A stretch of 40,908 nt of DNA from Saprospiraceae bacterium (lineage in GTDB: Bacteria > Bacteroidota > Bacteroidia > Chitinophagales > Saprospiraceae). The stretch is from the NCBI GenBank assembly GCA_016787415.1, contig JAEUUT010000263.1, forward strand, positions 1-40,908, read 5' to 3'. Positions 1-8,979 of this stretch are shown here, piece after piece. The notes beneath the pieces were generated by a model, which was given only the letters and a program-made list of their open reading frames with translations, was not told where the DNA came from and did no database searches. The translations under genes were made by a program, and so were the position numbers. Numbering within the stretch: position 1 is the first letter of the stretch; each line of letters starts with the position of its first letter.

Positions 1-566
1 TTGTGTCCAACGATGCGGGTTCAGATACATTCGTGCAAACCATTCATATTCAAATACTTGAATTTCCAAATGCGGAGTTCGACATCGTACTGCTCCCCGA
101 TGGTGTCGTGCAGTTTGTTGGAAATGATACTTCCAATGCCGAGTTGACCTGGGATTTTGGAGATGGCAGCCCGGTACTTGTTTCCACAGATACGGTGATG
201 CACCAATATGTAAACGGTACGTACACGGTGTCGCTTGTCGCCTCCAATTCCTGTGGCGCATCGGTGTTTCAGCAAATGATAGAAGTAACGACGGGAAGTG
301 TAGGAACGCAGCAGGAAGAACTGGAGCCAGGCATCCTGATGTACCCCAATCCGGCAAATAATTATCTGGTAGTAGATGCTTCCGGAGTCAAAACGATAGT
401 AAAACGCATTCGTTTACTCGATTTTTCGGGCCGGATAATGATCGAAACAAACGAGATACAGGGAGGAAAAACAACCATAACCCTGAGCCAATTGCCTGCG
501 GGCGCTTATTGGGTGGAAGTAATGGTAGAAACGGGGCAACAAAGGTGGATATTCATCAAACAGTAG
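1..566 (+). CDS. PKD-domain surface protein with T9SS sorting domain, 3' end only
   Basis: The reading frame is open from the first base, so this is the C-terminal end of a larger gene whose start lies outside the window. The visible part has a PKD-like beta-sandwich segment, marked by WDFGDGSP near residue 50 and a following Y..GTYTVSL strand. A linker then leads to a type A Por-secretion (T9SS) sorting domain that begins at LMYPNPANN and ends with the typical W-x-(I/V)-x-K strand. In this family PKD repeats are extracellular scaffold or adhesive modules, and the C-terminal domain sends the protein through the outer membrane and is then removed. The protein is therefore probably secreted or surface-attached. 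What the missing N-terminal part does cannot be seen. Confidence 0.9.
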   Translation, partial: VSNDAGSDTFVQTIHIQILEFPNAEFDIVLLPDGVVQFVGNDTSNAELTWDFGDGSPVLVSTDTVMHQYVNGTYTVSLVASNSCGASVFQQMIEVTTGSVGTQQEELEPGILMYPNPANNYLVVDASGVKTIVKRIRLLDFSGRIMIETNEIQGGKTTITLSQLPAGAYWVEVMVETGQQRWIFIKQ

Positions 567-575
567 AAAACGCAG

Positions 576-935
576 TCAATAATTGCCATGCCCCTTGCCT
601 TCGAGCCAATCGACATAATCCACCGAACCGAGCCTAAATTTGAATTGAACAGGCAGTTTTTTGCCCATTTGATGTTCGATTTTACAGAAAAAAGGCAGGT
701 CGTCGATTTTCCAATGTGCCAGGCCCGGGCTAAAAAATAGCGGCGTTTCAGCAGGTTTTGAGCAGGCCTGGACGACAGGAATAAACAGGGCGGTCGACTT
801 GTTGGAAGGGGCCGTTGTACTGCTGTATAGCATTTGCCTTAATTCAGGGATGGATTTTCCATAAGCCTGAAAATCAGTGCTTTGTGCTTGCAATGCGCTG
901 CAAAAAAAGCAAAATAAAACCGACCATTTTACCAT
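576..935 (-). CDS. Small exported protein of unknown function
   Basis: This 119-residue protein starts with a clear signal peptide: a Lys at position 3, a hydrophobic run VLFCFFCSAL, and cleavage probably after AQA or AQS near residue 18. The mature part has two cysteines and no motif I recognise. It lies tail-to-tail with the preceding T9SS protein (9 bases between stops) and 16 bases downstream of the RNA methyltransferase on the same strand, so it may be read through from that gene. It is probably periplasmic or secreted. It could be a lineage-specific protein; no function is assigned. Confidence 0.7.
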   Translation of the reverse strand: MVKWSVLFCFFCSALQAQSTDFQAYGKSIPELRQMLYSSTTAPSNKSTALFIPVVQACSKPAETPLFFSPGLAHWKIDDLPFFCKIEHQMGKKLPVQFKFRLGSVDYVDWLEGKGHGNY

Positions 936-951
936 GAGAAACCCTTTTTTC

Positions 952-2118
952 TTATGAATCTTCTACTGGTTTGCCATCGTATTTCTTGCCTTCGTACAGT
1001 TCGAATTTCTGAAAACTGCATTCCAGCGCACCATTGAACAACGTAATTCTTCGAGAGGGTCGCAGGCCCACATGCTTCAGGGCTTCCCGATTGGACGAAA
1101 TCAGCCAGGCATTCCAGCCAGGCCAGAAGTTTTTCAGGCGGTCGCCCACGCTTTTGTAAAAATCGGCAATGTCATCCATTTTCAGCCGCTCGTCGTAGGG
1201 CGGATTGGTCATGAGTGTGCCCGGTAGCCCTTCCGGTGGCAGGGCTTTTTCAAAAGGCATTTTTTCTACCCGAACGATTTTGTCCAGACCTGCCGAAAAA
1301 AGATTGATGGTAGTAGCATTTCGGGCGCGACTTTCCTTGTCGGATGCAACAATCGGGAACTCGAACGATGACAGAATGCGGGCATCCGCCGTTCCTTTTA
1401 CATCTTCCCACAGTTTTTTGTCAAAATCGGGCCATTTGAAAAAACCGAAACCCTCGCGTTTGTGCTGGGGCGGCATTCGGGTGGCCATCATAGCGGCTTC
1501 GATGGCCAGCGTTCCGGAGCCACACATCGGGTCGACGAACGGCGCTGCTGCATTCCAGCCTGAAAGCAGGATCATGCCGGAAGCCAGCACTTCGCTCAGG
1601 GGGGCTTCCACGGTGTCGCGCCGATAATTGCGGCGATGCAGCGAAGCGCCGCTGGCATCGACCGACATCTCCACGCGGGTGCCCTGTACGTGTATGTGTA
1701 CGCGCAGCGTGGGTGCGGTGGTGTTCACATCGGGGCGGCGGCCGCTGCGTTCCCTGAACTGATCGACAATGGCGTCTTTGGTAAGCAGGCCGACGTAATG
1801 CGAATGTTTGAACACTTCGCCGTTTGCTATGCTGTCGATGGCCAGGGTGTCGTGTACGGTCATGTACTTCGACCAGTCAATTTCGCGGACGCCCTCGTAT
1901 AAATTGCGTTCATTGTAGGCGGAAAAAGCGTGTACCGGAATGAGCACCCTCAATGCCGTGCGCAGTTCGTAATTGGCACGATACATCATGCGTCGGTCGC
2001 CATCGAATGCTACGGCGCGTTTGAGTTCACGTACGCCATTTGCACCCATTTCCTTCAATTCGGCGGCCAGCACGGTTTCCAAACCGGCTGCAGTTTTTAC
2101 AATATAAGTCTGTACCAT
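952..2118 (-). CDS. THUMP-domain class I SAM-dependent RNA methyltransferase (RlmL/YpsC-like)
   Basis: The 388-residue protein has an N-terminal ferredoxin-like/THUMP RNA-binding region (about residues 1-155) and a Rossmann-fold methyltransferase domain. The SAM-binding loop is visible as FVDPMCGSGT at 194-203 and the amino-methyltransferase catalytic motif as NPPY at 305-308. This matches the family that makes N2-methylguanosine in 23S rRNA (the N-terminal half of RlmL) or in tRNA; the exact target base cannot be read from sequence. The length fits the stand-alone form without the RlmK half. A TATCTTTG box sits 12 bases upstream of the ATG. The start follows the conserved MVQTYIVKTAAGLE opening of the family. 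Confidence 0.9.
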   Translation of the reverse strand: MVQTYIVKTAAGLETVLAAELKEMGANGVRELKRAVAFDGDRRMMYRANYELRTALRVLIPVHAFSAYNERNLYEGVREIDWSKYMTVHDTLAIDSIANGEVFKHSHYVGLLTKDAIVDQFRERSGRRPDVNTTAPTLRVHIHVQGTRVEMSVDASGASLHRRNYRRDTVEAPLSEVLASGMILLSGWNAAAPFVDPMCGSGTLAIEAAMMATRMPPQHKREGFGFFKWPDFDKKLWEDVKGTADARILSSFEFPIVASDKESRARNATTINLFSAGLDKIVRVEKMPFEKALPPEGLPGTLMTNPPYDERLKMDDIADFYKSVGDRLKNFWPGWNAWLISSNREALKHVGLRPSRRITLFNGALECSFQKFELYEGKKYDGKPVEDS

Positions 2119-2129
2119 AATTCGAGGCG

Positions 2130-2137
2130 CAAAGATA
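2130..2137 (-). promoter_or_regulatory. Bacteroidota-type -7 promoter box upstream of the RNA methyltransferase
   Basis: On the minus strand the sequence is TATCTTTG, an exact match to the Bacteroidota consensus TAnnTTTG. Its distance to the ATG implies a very short leader. A T-run ending in TTG lies upstream, but at shorter spacing than the usual -33 element. Confidence 0.6.
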
Positions 2138-2161
2138 GATGTCCGGCTTGCAAAAAAGTGA

Positions 2162-3085
2162 TCAGCGTGCCGGCAGGTCGATGGTGTCTACCGAAACGGA
2201 GTATCCCGAGAAATTGCCGTACCCTCCCAGCACATTGTTGTACACCGCATCGGGGTCGCTCAAGGGCAGGTTATTGCCTTGTCGTGCTACGGACAGGTGG
2301 TATTTGTAGAATTCTTCCGACAGCGTACGCCATTCGATATAAAGTCTGCGAGGGCGTTCGTTTTGCCCCGGCCGATAAAATACCAGGGCGTTCAGGTTGA
2401 GCGTTCTGACGCCTTGTGCCCAGAATTTTTCATTAATGAGTACCACCGGCTCCGCCACATTGTGCAGCAGGGAGAGCGTACGGCCGTCGGAGGAATAACC
2501 GGCCGCTTCATTTTCATAGGTAAAATCCACCACGGCTACACTGTCGATGTATTCAAGCACATCAATATCTGTGGTGAGGTTGAAGGCAAAAAACGGCTGC
2601 TGGCTCGGGATATGCAGCAATTCCAGCGATAAAGGTATACGCAGGGCCTTATAGCCTTCGTCCAGATCCACCACGGTAATATCTTCAGGGCGGATGGATA
2701 CCGGCTGAAAGCGCACGTGTTTGGGTACATAACTGCTGGCTTCTGCTTGCGGCAAGCCATCGATACGCACGGCGGTGGAATAACTCTCATTGGGTTCTAC
2801 GGTATCCCGGCTTTCCCAGTAGATATTTTTACCGGAACCTTTCCGAAAAAGTTTGTCGAGGAAAATACCGTTTTTGGAAACGCTCACATCCACATCGGTA
2901 GGTGGGGTGGGCACAGTGCCATCGTTTACCTGCTGGCTGTAATTTACCTTGATCCTGAACGGCTGCCCGGGCGTAAAATGACAAATCGCTACGATTTTGG
3001 TGGCCTCTTCCGGCAAATCTATAATCACTTCGCGGGCGCATTGCACCACGAGCAGACCGGCCAATAAAAAGATCAAAATACGCAT
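2162..3085 (-). CDS. DUF4249-type lipoprotein, partner of the TonB receptor
   Basis: This 307-residue protein opens with a lipoprotein signal: M-R-I-L, a hydrophobic stretch, then a cysteine in VVQCARE (Gln before Cys is unusual). The body matches DUF4249 by position and pattern: a beta-rich N-terminal part around FTPGQPFRIKVNYS, then a second beta domain ending in WRTLSEEFYKYHLS. DUF4249 genes typically follow TonB-dependent receptors in Bacteroidota, as here, and the protein is probably an outer-membrane lipoprotein helping that transporter. I chose ATG 3085 because the signal peptide begins there; a longer frame to 3145 would put 20 charged or Cys-containing residues in front of it. The substrate is unknown. 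Confidence 0.85.
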   Translation of the reverse strand: MRILIFLLAGLLVVQCAREVIIDLPEEATKIVAICHFTPGQPFRIKVNYSQQVNDGTVPTPPTDVDVSVSKNGIFLDKLFRKGSGKNIYWESRDTVEPNESYSTAVRIDGLPQAEASSYVPKHVRFQPVSIRPEDITVVDLDEGYKALRIPLSLELLHIPSQQPFFAFNLTTDIDVLEYIDSVAVVDFTYENEAAGYSSDGRTLSLLHNVAEPVVLINEKFWAQGVRTLNLNALVFYRPGQNERPRRLYIEWRTLSEEFYKYHLSVARQGNNLPLSDPDAVYNNVLGGYGNFSGYSVSVDTIDLPAR

Positions 3086-3090
3086 GGTTG

Positions 3091-3098
3091 CAAAAGTA
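3091..3098 (-). promoter_or_regulatory. -7 promoter-like box abutting the DUF4249 start codon
   Basis: The minus strand reads TACTTTTG, a full match to TAnnTTTG. It ends five bases before the ATG at 3085, so transcription from it would start at about the start codon and give a leaderless mRNA. It may instead be a chance match, with the gene expressed by read-through from the receptor gene. Confidence 0.4.
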
Positions 3099-3196
3099 CG
3101 GCAGTTCGAGCATGTTTTCTTCATGCCAAAAATTTCCTCACCCAATCCCGGCCTTCCATTACCGTGAGGCGAAGATGAACGGTAATCTATAAAAAA

Positions 3197-5851
3197 TTAC
3201 AACTTGATCTCATACCGGAATACCGGCAGCAGCGGCAGCAAGGTGTACTGAATGGCCTTGCCCCTAATTTCGCTGGAAGTATCAATCGACAGGTAGAAAG
3301 GGTTGGATCGGTTGTAGGCATTGTACACACCCAACTGTATGCTGTGCCGACTTTTTTTCTTGTTGAAATGTGCATTCAGCGCCAGATCCAGCCGGTGGTA
3401 GTCAGGTAGTCGGTAGCCGTTTACTTCCGTGTACACAAATACTTCGCGTTCGACTTCGCCTTCTACAGAGGCATGATGATATTTTACGCCGGTCAGGGTA
3501 ATAGGATTTCCCGTAGCATAGGTCCAGATGGCGCTGGCGTCGAGCCAGTTGTTCAGTCGCTGCTGCAAAATAATTTTCACATCATGCGGCCGGTCAAAGC
3601 GGAACAGAAATTCCCGCCCTGAATTGAGTTCCGGAAAAGTGCGGGTCGTTTTGGAAAATGTATAGGCAATCGACCCGGTAAAAGCGCCCGTATTTTTTTC
3701 CAGCACCAGTTCGATGCCTTTGCTGCGGCCGGTGCCCGATGCGATACGATCTTCCCAGCCGCTCGCATCTTCTGCGCCGCCGGTGAAAAGGGCGTCGTTG
3801 GAAGATAAAAATGTAAATACCCGATCGAGGTTTTTGTCGTATGCTTCTGCCTGGCACGACCATCCACGCTTTTGCCAACTGATGCCTGCCGAAAACTGTC
3901 GCACTTGTTCCGGTGGCACTTTTTGGGTGGAAGGCACCCATAACTCGAACGGCAAACTCACATTGAACGACCCAATCTGGTGCAGGTACTGGCTCATCTG
4001 ATGGTATCCGCCCCAGATATTCCAGCCCGTATTTCGGCCCCAGCGTATCCGAAGCCGGGGTTGTAGCGAACGGTAATTGACATTTTCCCCTTGGAATACC
4101 GACCCGTTCAAGCCTGCCTCCACATGCACGTTTTTGAGCGGTTCGAATTCGGAATCAAAATACGCTTCCGTTTCATTGGTGGTGATGCGTTCGTTGTTTT
4201 GAAGGATGTTGGCCAGCGAGTCGATGGCCGTGGGCGACTGGCCGGGTAACTGGAAGTTGACCGACAAGGCGCCGGGCTGAAAATTGTGTTGCGTCAGGGC
4301 AAATCCCCAGCGCAACGTAAGCCGGTCGGAGATGTAAAAACTGAAATCCGTTTTGCCAGAAATATCGCGTATCAGGGTTTGGTACAACTGGGCATAATCG
4401 TACAGAATCTGATACTTGCCGGAAGGGTACAACGCCTCTGAATTGAATGTCAACTGGCTGTTGTAGATAAAACGGCTGTAACGCAGGGTGGTGTTCGTAA
4501 ACAGGTTTTTATTCAGCAAATGGTTCCAGCGCAAGGCGGCAATGGCATTTCCCCATTCAGATGTGATATTGTATTTATCGGTCACTACAGCGTCCGTGCC
4601 ATTGTACAACTGGATATAACTGTTGCGAAAACGGTCGCCACCGGCATAGTAACTGAAATACACCCGGTCGCGGTCAGACAATGCATAATTCAGTTTCAGG
4701 TTGGCATCATAAAAACGGTAATTCACTTTATCGCCTGAGAAAGTGAGCAAATTTCCCTTTTTACTAAAAAAATCGACCCAGGGGCCCAGGTAGGTGGTGC
4801 GCACACCGAGCAGAAACGAACTTTTGTCGCGTTCTAAAGGCCCTTCAATTGACGCAGAGGATGCAAAGAGACCGGCAGAAACACTGGTGTGGTAATCCCT
4901 GAAATTTCCGTCGCGGGTGCGCACATCGAGCACCGAAGCCACCCGTCCGCCATATCGGGCAGGGAAATCGCCTTTCCACAAACGCACATGGCTTACCGTA
5001 CTGGGGTTGTAAATGGAAAACAGACCGAGGGCATGGCTGGGGCTGTAGACGGGCACGTCATCGAGCAAAAACAGGTTGTGGTCGGCATTTCCACCCCGCA
5101 CATGCAGTCCGCCGAGCCCGTCTACGCCTGTTTGAATGCCGGGTTGCAAGGCTGTCTGTCGCAGCAAATCGGCTTCCCCGCCGGGCATAGGCAGGGTTTG
5201 CAGATCGGAGCCGGCGAGGTATTTTGGACTGCCACCTTTTTGCTGGCGCGTATCGGCATGTTCCTTTTCGCTGATGACCACCTCGGGAAGACTGTTGTCT
5301 GGATGCAACTGAAACCGCGTCAGTCGGTCGCGCCGAATTTCAATCGTTTGCCGTTCCTGCCGATAGCCGATGTACGAAACGCTGATTTCGTATACGCCTT
5401 CATCGAGCCGGAGACTGAAAAAACCATATTCATTGCTGACGGTTCCGATGTTTTTTTCGGAAGCAGCCCGCACACTTGCCCCAATCAACCTTTCGCCGGT
5501 TTCCGAGTCAAGCACGTAGCCGCTGAGGGTGTATTTCTGATTTTTTCTAAAAAAAACGACCTGTGTTCCATCAAAATTGAAGGAAACATTGGCGCAACTG
5601 CTGATTTGCTCGAGTACCTGACGCAAGGGCGTTTGCCTGATGTCGATATTAACTGGCGCGCAACGTGCAAACAAGCGGTCGCCAAAAGCGATATTAACGC
5701 CTGTCTGTCGGCTCAACTGTACGAGTGCATCGGCAGGAGCACAGTCGCGGCAAGAAAAATCCACCAGTTCGGCCAGCCGGTTTTGCCCCATAGCCGATTG
5801 GATGGTGCAAAAGCAGACCAGAAAAAAAACGAGCCAGGTAGATTTGTTCAT
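3197..5851 (-). CDS. TonB-dependent outer-membrane receptor with STN and carboxypeptidase-like N-terminal domains
   Basis: This 884-residue protein has a signal peptide (cleavage near AMG-QN, residue 23), then an STN domain (about 25-95). A CarboxypepD_reg-like beta-sandwich follows, starting at YTLSGYVLDSETGERL (about 105-190). Next come a plug (about 210-320, with the conserved GGLHVRGG and LLDDVPVY segments) and a 22-strand-type barrel that ends in an aromatic-rich strand. STN domains on such receptors can signal to FecI/FecR-type regulators, but none lies nearby. The DUF4249 lipoprotein gene follows on the same strand, forming the usual importer pair. The receptor would import a scarce ligand using TonB energy; the ligand is not evident. 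Length and domain order are complete. Confidence 0.92.
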   Translation of the reverse strand: MNKSTWLVFFLVCFCTIQSAMGQNRLAELVDFSCRDCAPADALVQLSRQTGVNIAFGDRLFARCAPVNIDIRQTPLRQVLEQISSCANVSFNFDGTQVVFFRKNQKYTLSGYVLDSETGERLIGASVRAASEKNIGTVSNEYGFFSLRLDEGVYEISVSYIGYRQERQTIEIRRDRLTRFQLHPDNSLPEVVISEKEHADTRQQKGGSPKYLAGSDLQTLPMPGGEADLLRQTALQPGIQTGVDGLGGLHVRGGNADHNLFLLDDVPVYSPSHALGLFSIYNPSTVSHVRLWKGDFPARYGGRVASVLDVRTRDGNFRDYHTSVSAGLFASSASIEGPLERDKSSFLLGVRTTYLGPWVDFFSKKGNLLTFSGDKVNYRFYDANLKLNYALSDRDRVYFSYYAGGDRFRNSYIQLYNGTDAVVTDKYNITSEWGNAIAALRWNHLLNKNLFTNTTLRYSRFIYNSQLTFNSEALYPSGKYQILYDYAQLYQTLIRDISGKTDFSFYISDRLTLRWGFALTQHNFQPGALSVNFQLPGQSPTAIDSLANILQNNERITTNETEAYFDSEFEPLKNVHVEAGLNGSVFQGENVNYRSLQPRLRIRWGRNTGWNIWGGYHQMSQYLHQIGSFNVSLPFELWVPSTQKVPPEQVRQFSAGISWQKRGWSCQAEAYDKNLDRVFTFLSSNDALFTGGAEDASGWEDRIASGTGRSKGIELVLEKNTGAFTGSIAYTFSKTTRTFPELNSGREFLFRFDRPHDVKIILQQRLNNWLDASAIWTYATGNPITLTGVKYHHASVEGEVEREVFVYTEVNGYRLPDYHRLDLALNAHFNKKKSRHSIQLGVYNAYNRSNPFYLSIDTSSEIRGKAIQYTLLPLLPVFRYEIKL

Positions 5852-6016
5852 GTTCGGGTATCAAACAGGTCGCAAGTTAAGGCGCTCTGCAGGCATAGCG
5901 GCCGCATTAACGAAATTTTCATTGTCGAAGGAACTGCCTGTGGCCCGGAAACCGCATTTTGTCGAAGCATTTTTGAGAATCTTCGAGAGTTCTTACCTCC
6001 GCGACTGCATTTCACC

Positions 6017-6024
6017 TACTTTTG
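6017..6024 (+). promoter_or_regulatory. Bacteroidota-type -7 promoter box for yidC
   Basis: TACTTTTG matches TAnnTTTG exactly and lies 25 bases before the yidC ATG. The following bases, GCGGC, are the same as those after the box upstream of the tRNA-Arg gene, which supports a real shared promoter. Confidence 0.65.
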
Positions 6025-6049
6025 CGGCTCTTTTGAAATGTGTTAAAAA

Positions 6050-7936
6050 ATGGAAGAAAGACAGAGTAATATAAGTACGTTCATAGGTATCGGACTGATT
6101 TTTTTGTTGTTGTTTCTCTGGATGCGCACTTCGCAACCGCCCAAACAACCAGAGCAGACCACTACCGAACAAAATGCCCAGCAGCCATCCCAGGCTGCTC
6201 CGGCTTCTAATACACCGGCTCAACAAGCTCCTGCTCCAGTAACGGGGGATTCGGCCAGTCAGGCGATGACCAATGCCAAATTCGGCGCTTTTGCCGCTGC
6301 CAGCATGGGCAAAGAACAAACCACCACACTGGAAAACGACCTTGTAAAAGTGACCTTTTCCAACAAAGGCGGGCGTATTCAGGAAGTCTTCCTCAAAAAA
6401 TTTGAAAAAATCAGCGTCGATACAGCGGGAAAGGAAATCAAGAACCCCGTTCGACTGCTGGAAGACAACAAAAACCGCTTCGAGTATGAACTGCCTGTCA
6501 ATAACACGGCTTCCGGCAAGGTGCTCAGCAGCGACCTGTATTTTACGCCGAGTGTAAACGGCAACACGATTTCTTTCCGCGCCGATGCCGGCCAGGGGCG
6601 CTATTTCGAACAGCGCTACACCTTGCGCCCGAACGACTATACCATCGATTACCAGATCACGGGCAACGGATTGCAAAGCGTATTGTCGCAGCAGCAACTG
6701 CGGTTCAACTGGCTCAACCACCTCGATAAATTAGAGAAAAACCAGACGTACGAGCGCACCATGTCGTCTGTGTACTTCAAAAAAACCGATGCCTCGTCCG
6801 ATTATTGCGACTGCCGCAAAAATGTGACGGAGAGCCTTGGACAAGTGCCGGTGCAGTGGTTTGCGCACTCCAACCAGTTTTTCAATACCGCAGTGGTAGC
6901 GAACGGTTTCAATTTTACCGATTTCACCGGCGAAACAATGATGCTCACGGATGCCGACCCGGATTTGAAACTCTTGCACTCCACAGCAACCATACCGTTT
7001 GAAAGCGGTATGGCCAGCATGACCATCTACTCAGGACCCAATGAATTCGAACGCCTGCGCGCTTTTGGCGTTCAACTGGAAGACATTATTCCCTTTGGCG
7101 CCAGTGTGTTCGGCGCAATTAACCGTTGGGTGATTCACCCGATTTTTGATATTCTTCAAAATATTATCGGTATTCCAGGTATCGTCATTCTGATACTAAC
7201 CCTGCTGGTAAAACTGCTCCTGTACCCGCTTACTTACCGCATGGTACTGAGCCAGTCGAAAATGGCCGCACTCAAACCACAACTCGAAGGGCTGAAAAAG
7301 AAACATGGAGACGATCAGCAGGCCATGAGTGTTGAAACGATGAAATTGTATAGTACCTACGGGGTAAACCCCCTGGGCGGCTGCCTGCCGGTGTTTCTGC
7401 AAATGCCGATCTGGTTTGCGCTGTATCGTTTCTTCCCGGCTGCCATAGAATTTCGGCAGCAAAGTTTTTTGTGGGCTACTGACCTGTCGAGTTATGACAG
7501 CATCATGCAACTGCCATTCCAGTTGCCGTTCGGCGCAGGCAGCCACCTGAGCCTGTTCACGATGATCTGGGTCGTCACCACGCTGTGGTACACCTGGTAT
7601 TCCATGAAACAAATGGATGCCAGCAGTATGCAGAATGAGCAAATGAAAGTGATGCAGTACATGCAATATGCCATGCCGGTGATGTTCATGTTTTTCTTCA
7701 ACTCCTTTGCTTCCGGACTTACACTTTACCTCTGTTTCAGTAATATCCTGAACATCGGCCAGACGGTATTTACCAAGAAATTCCTGATCGACAACGACAA
7801 GATATTAGCCGAACTGGAAGCCAAAAAGAACCAGCCCAAGAAAACGGGCGGCTTCCGAGAACGCCTGGAAAATGCGATGAAAGAACAACAGCGCATTCAG
7901 GAGGAAAAGGCGAAACAGCAAGCGAAGAAGAAATAA
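6050..7936 (+). CDS. yidC: Membrane protein insertase YidC
   Basis: The 628-residue protein has the two-part layout of Gram-negative YidC. An N-terminal membrane anchor (residues 11-24) is followed by a Q/A/P-rich linker and a large periplasmic beta-supersandwich domain (about 75-340). The conserved insertase core starts with the membrane segment IIGIPGIVILILTLLVKLLL. The core hallmarks are present: the hydrophilic loop SQSKMAALKPQLEGLKKKHG, then GGCLPVFLQMPIWFALYRFF, then MQYAMPVMFMFFFNSFASGL. The C-terminus is Lys-rich. YidC inserts and folds inner-membrane proteins alone or with SecYEG. The gene stands alone, with its own promoter box upstream and a hairpin terminator downstream. A nearby TonB receptor on the opposite strand is unrelated. 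Confidence 0.98.
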   Translation: MEERQSNISTFIGIGLIFLLLFLWMRTSQPPKQPEQTTTEQNAQQPSQAAPASNTPAQQAPAPVTGDSASQAMTNAKFGAFAAASMGKEQTTTLENDLVKVTFSNKGGRIQEVFLKKFEKISVDTAGKEIKNPVRLLEDNKNRFEYELPVNNTASGKVLSSDLYFTPSVNGNTISFRADAGQGRYFEQRYTLRPNDYTIDYQITGNGLQSVLSQQQLRFNWLNHLDKLEKNQTYERTMSSVYFKKTDASSDYCDCRKNVTESLGQVPVQWFAHSNQFFNTAVVANGFNFTDFTGETMMLTDADPDLKLLHSTATIPFESGMASMTIYSGPNEFERLRAFGVQLEDIIPFGASVFGAINRWVIHPIFDILQNIIGIPGIVILILTLLVKLLLYPLTYRMVLSQSKMAALKPQLEGLKKKHGDDQQAMSVETMKLYSTYGVNPLGGCLPVFLQMPIWFALYRFFPAAIEFRQQSFLWATDLSSYDSIMQLPFQLPFGAGSHLSLFTMIWVVTTLWYTWYSMKQMDASSMQNEQMKVMQYMQYAMPVMFMFFFNSFASGLTLYLCFSNILNIGQTVFTKKFLIDNDKILAELEAKKNQPKKTGGFRERLENAMKEQQRIQEEKAKQQAKKK

Positions 7937-7951
7937 GGGCAAATATGACTC

Positions 7952-7990
7952 ATCCCGAATTTTGGTAAAGGCCAGGATTCGGGATTTTTC
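7952..7990 (+). terminator. Rho-independent terminator of yidC
   Basis: A perfect 9-bp stem, ATCCCGAAT (7952-7960) with ATTCGGGAT (7977-7985), is followed at once by a TTTTC tract and lies 15 bases after the yidC stop codon. Confidence 0.85.
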
Positions 7991-7997
7991 TTGTGGC

Positions 7998-8165
7998 TAT
8001 TTCTCGCTGAGAGTAATTTCCCGCAGAACTCGCCGATTTTCCCGCAGAACTCGCAGAACGTAGAGTACACATTTTACTATCAGTCAATGTATTGGTGTAC
8101 TCTACGTTCTGCGAGTTCTGCGGGAAAATCGGCGAGTTCTGCGGGAAATTACTCTACGAGAAATA
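7998..8165. repeat. Long inverted repeat IR-1 with perfect 61-bp arms
   Basis: Bases 8010-8070 and 8095-8155 are exact reverse complements (61 of 61), and a further 9 bp pair outside them (7998-8006 with 8157-8165). Each arm contains two direct copies of CCCGCAGAACTCGC. The 24-base apex is AT-rich and contains TTTTACTA and TCAATGT. The element fills the space between yidC and the SDR gene, which converge on it. A 97-residue frame across it is an artefact of the repeat. Confidence 0.95.
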
Positions 8166-8244
8166 ACGCTATTGAAATTAACCTAATCAACCTGTTTCGG
8201 ACCGAAAAATTCGGGATGTCTTATGTTTGCCCCTTGCCTCTCAT

Positions 8245-8961
8245 TCACATCTGTTCCAACACCCACCGAGGTATTCTTTTGTAAATAGCAGCAACAAACG
8301 CCCATCTTTTAGTGATATAGGCCACCTTTCGTTCCTGTTGAATGGCCTTGAAAATCTGTCGGGCCGCCTTTTCCACCGGCGCAGCCCAGAATATTCCGGG
8401 GCCTTTGGCCATGTCGGTATCTACATAACCGGGCCGGATATCGGTGATGATGACAGGTTTTTTCTGTTTGCGGGCTTTTTGCCGCAGGCCTTCCAGATAA
8501 TTGATTTGATATGCTTTACTGGCGTTGTAGGCCGGCGCGGCCCCATTGCCACGCAGCCCGGCAACAGATGTAATGGCTACGAGGTGCCCGAATCCCTGCT
8601 TTTCAAAATAACGAAATGCCCAGTCGGCCACGCAGGTGAAGCCCGCAACGTTGGTCTCGAACGTTTGCCTTTCCGGCTCGAAATCGAGTTGGAGATTGAG
8701 AAGCCCTGTACCGGAACTGACCACCAGCAAATCGACGCCGCCCAGTTCCTGGGCAAGTGCATCCAGGTGATGCGCTATATGATCAATATCGGTGACATCG
8801 AATGTGCGAACAAGGAATGAGGCCGGATTTTGGGCTTTTAGCGCCTGCAACAATGCAGATCTTCTGCCAGTGATTCCGACCGAATAACCCTGTTCGACAA
8901 GTATTTCTGCCAGGCCCTTCCCGATACCGGAAGTGGCGCCGACGATGATGGCTTTTTTCAT
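8245..8961 (-). CDS. Short-chain dehydrogenase/reductase (SDR)
   Basis: This 238-residue protein has the classical SDR layout. The nucleotide-binding motif GATSGIG is at 8-14, and the catalytic triad is Ser132 (ITSVAGLRG), Tyr145 and Lys149 (YNASK). Arg33-Arg34 after the second strand (ITGRR) suggests NADP(H) preference. A PGYVDTDM segment follows. The substrate cannot be predicted. The start is next to a good MKKAIIVGATSG opening. It lies 18 bases downstream of the GWxTD gene on the same strand, so the two may be cotranscribed, though no functional link is known. Confidence 0.93.
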   Translation of the reverse strand: MKKAIIVGATSGIGKGLAEILVEQGYSVGITGRRSALLQALKAQNPASFLVRTFDVTDIDHIAHHLDALAQELGGVDLLVVSSGTGLLNLQLDFEPERQTFETNVAGFTCVADWAFRYFEKQGFGHLVAITSVAGLRGNGAAPAYNASKAYQINYLEGLRQKARKQKKPVIITDIRPGYVDTDMAKGPGIFWAAPVEKAARQIFKAIQQERKVAYITKRWAFVAAIYKRIPRWVLEQM

Positions 8962-8979
8962 GTGAAGTGGCTAATGCCC

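Noticed and set aside
1205..1627. Long open frames opposite the RNA methyltransferase, TonB receptor and M1 peptidase genes
   Set aside because: They are antisense frames of strongly supported genes in GC-rich sequence, with no independent protein-like motifs.
7991..8284. 97-codon open frame after yidC
   Set aside because: It lies almost wholly inside the perfect inverted repeat IR-1 and its translation shows the repeated arm; no start signal or family.
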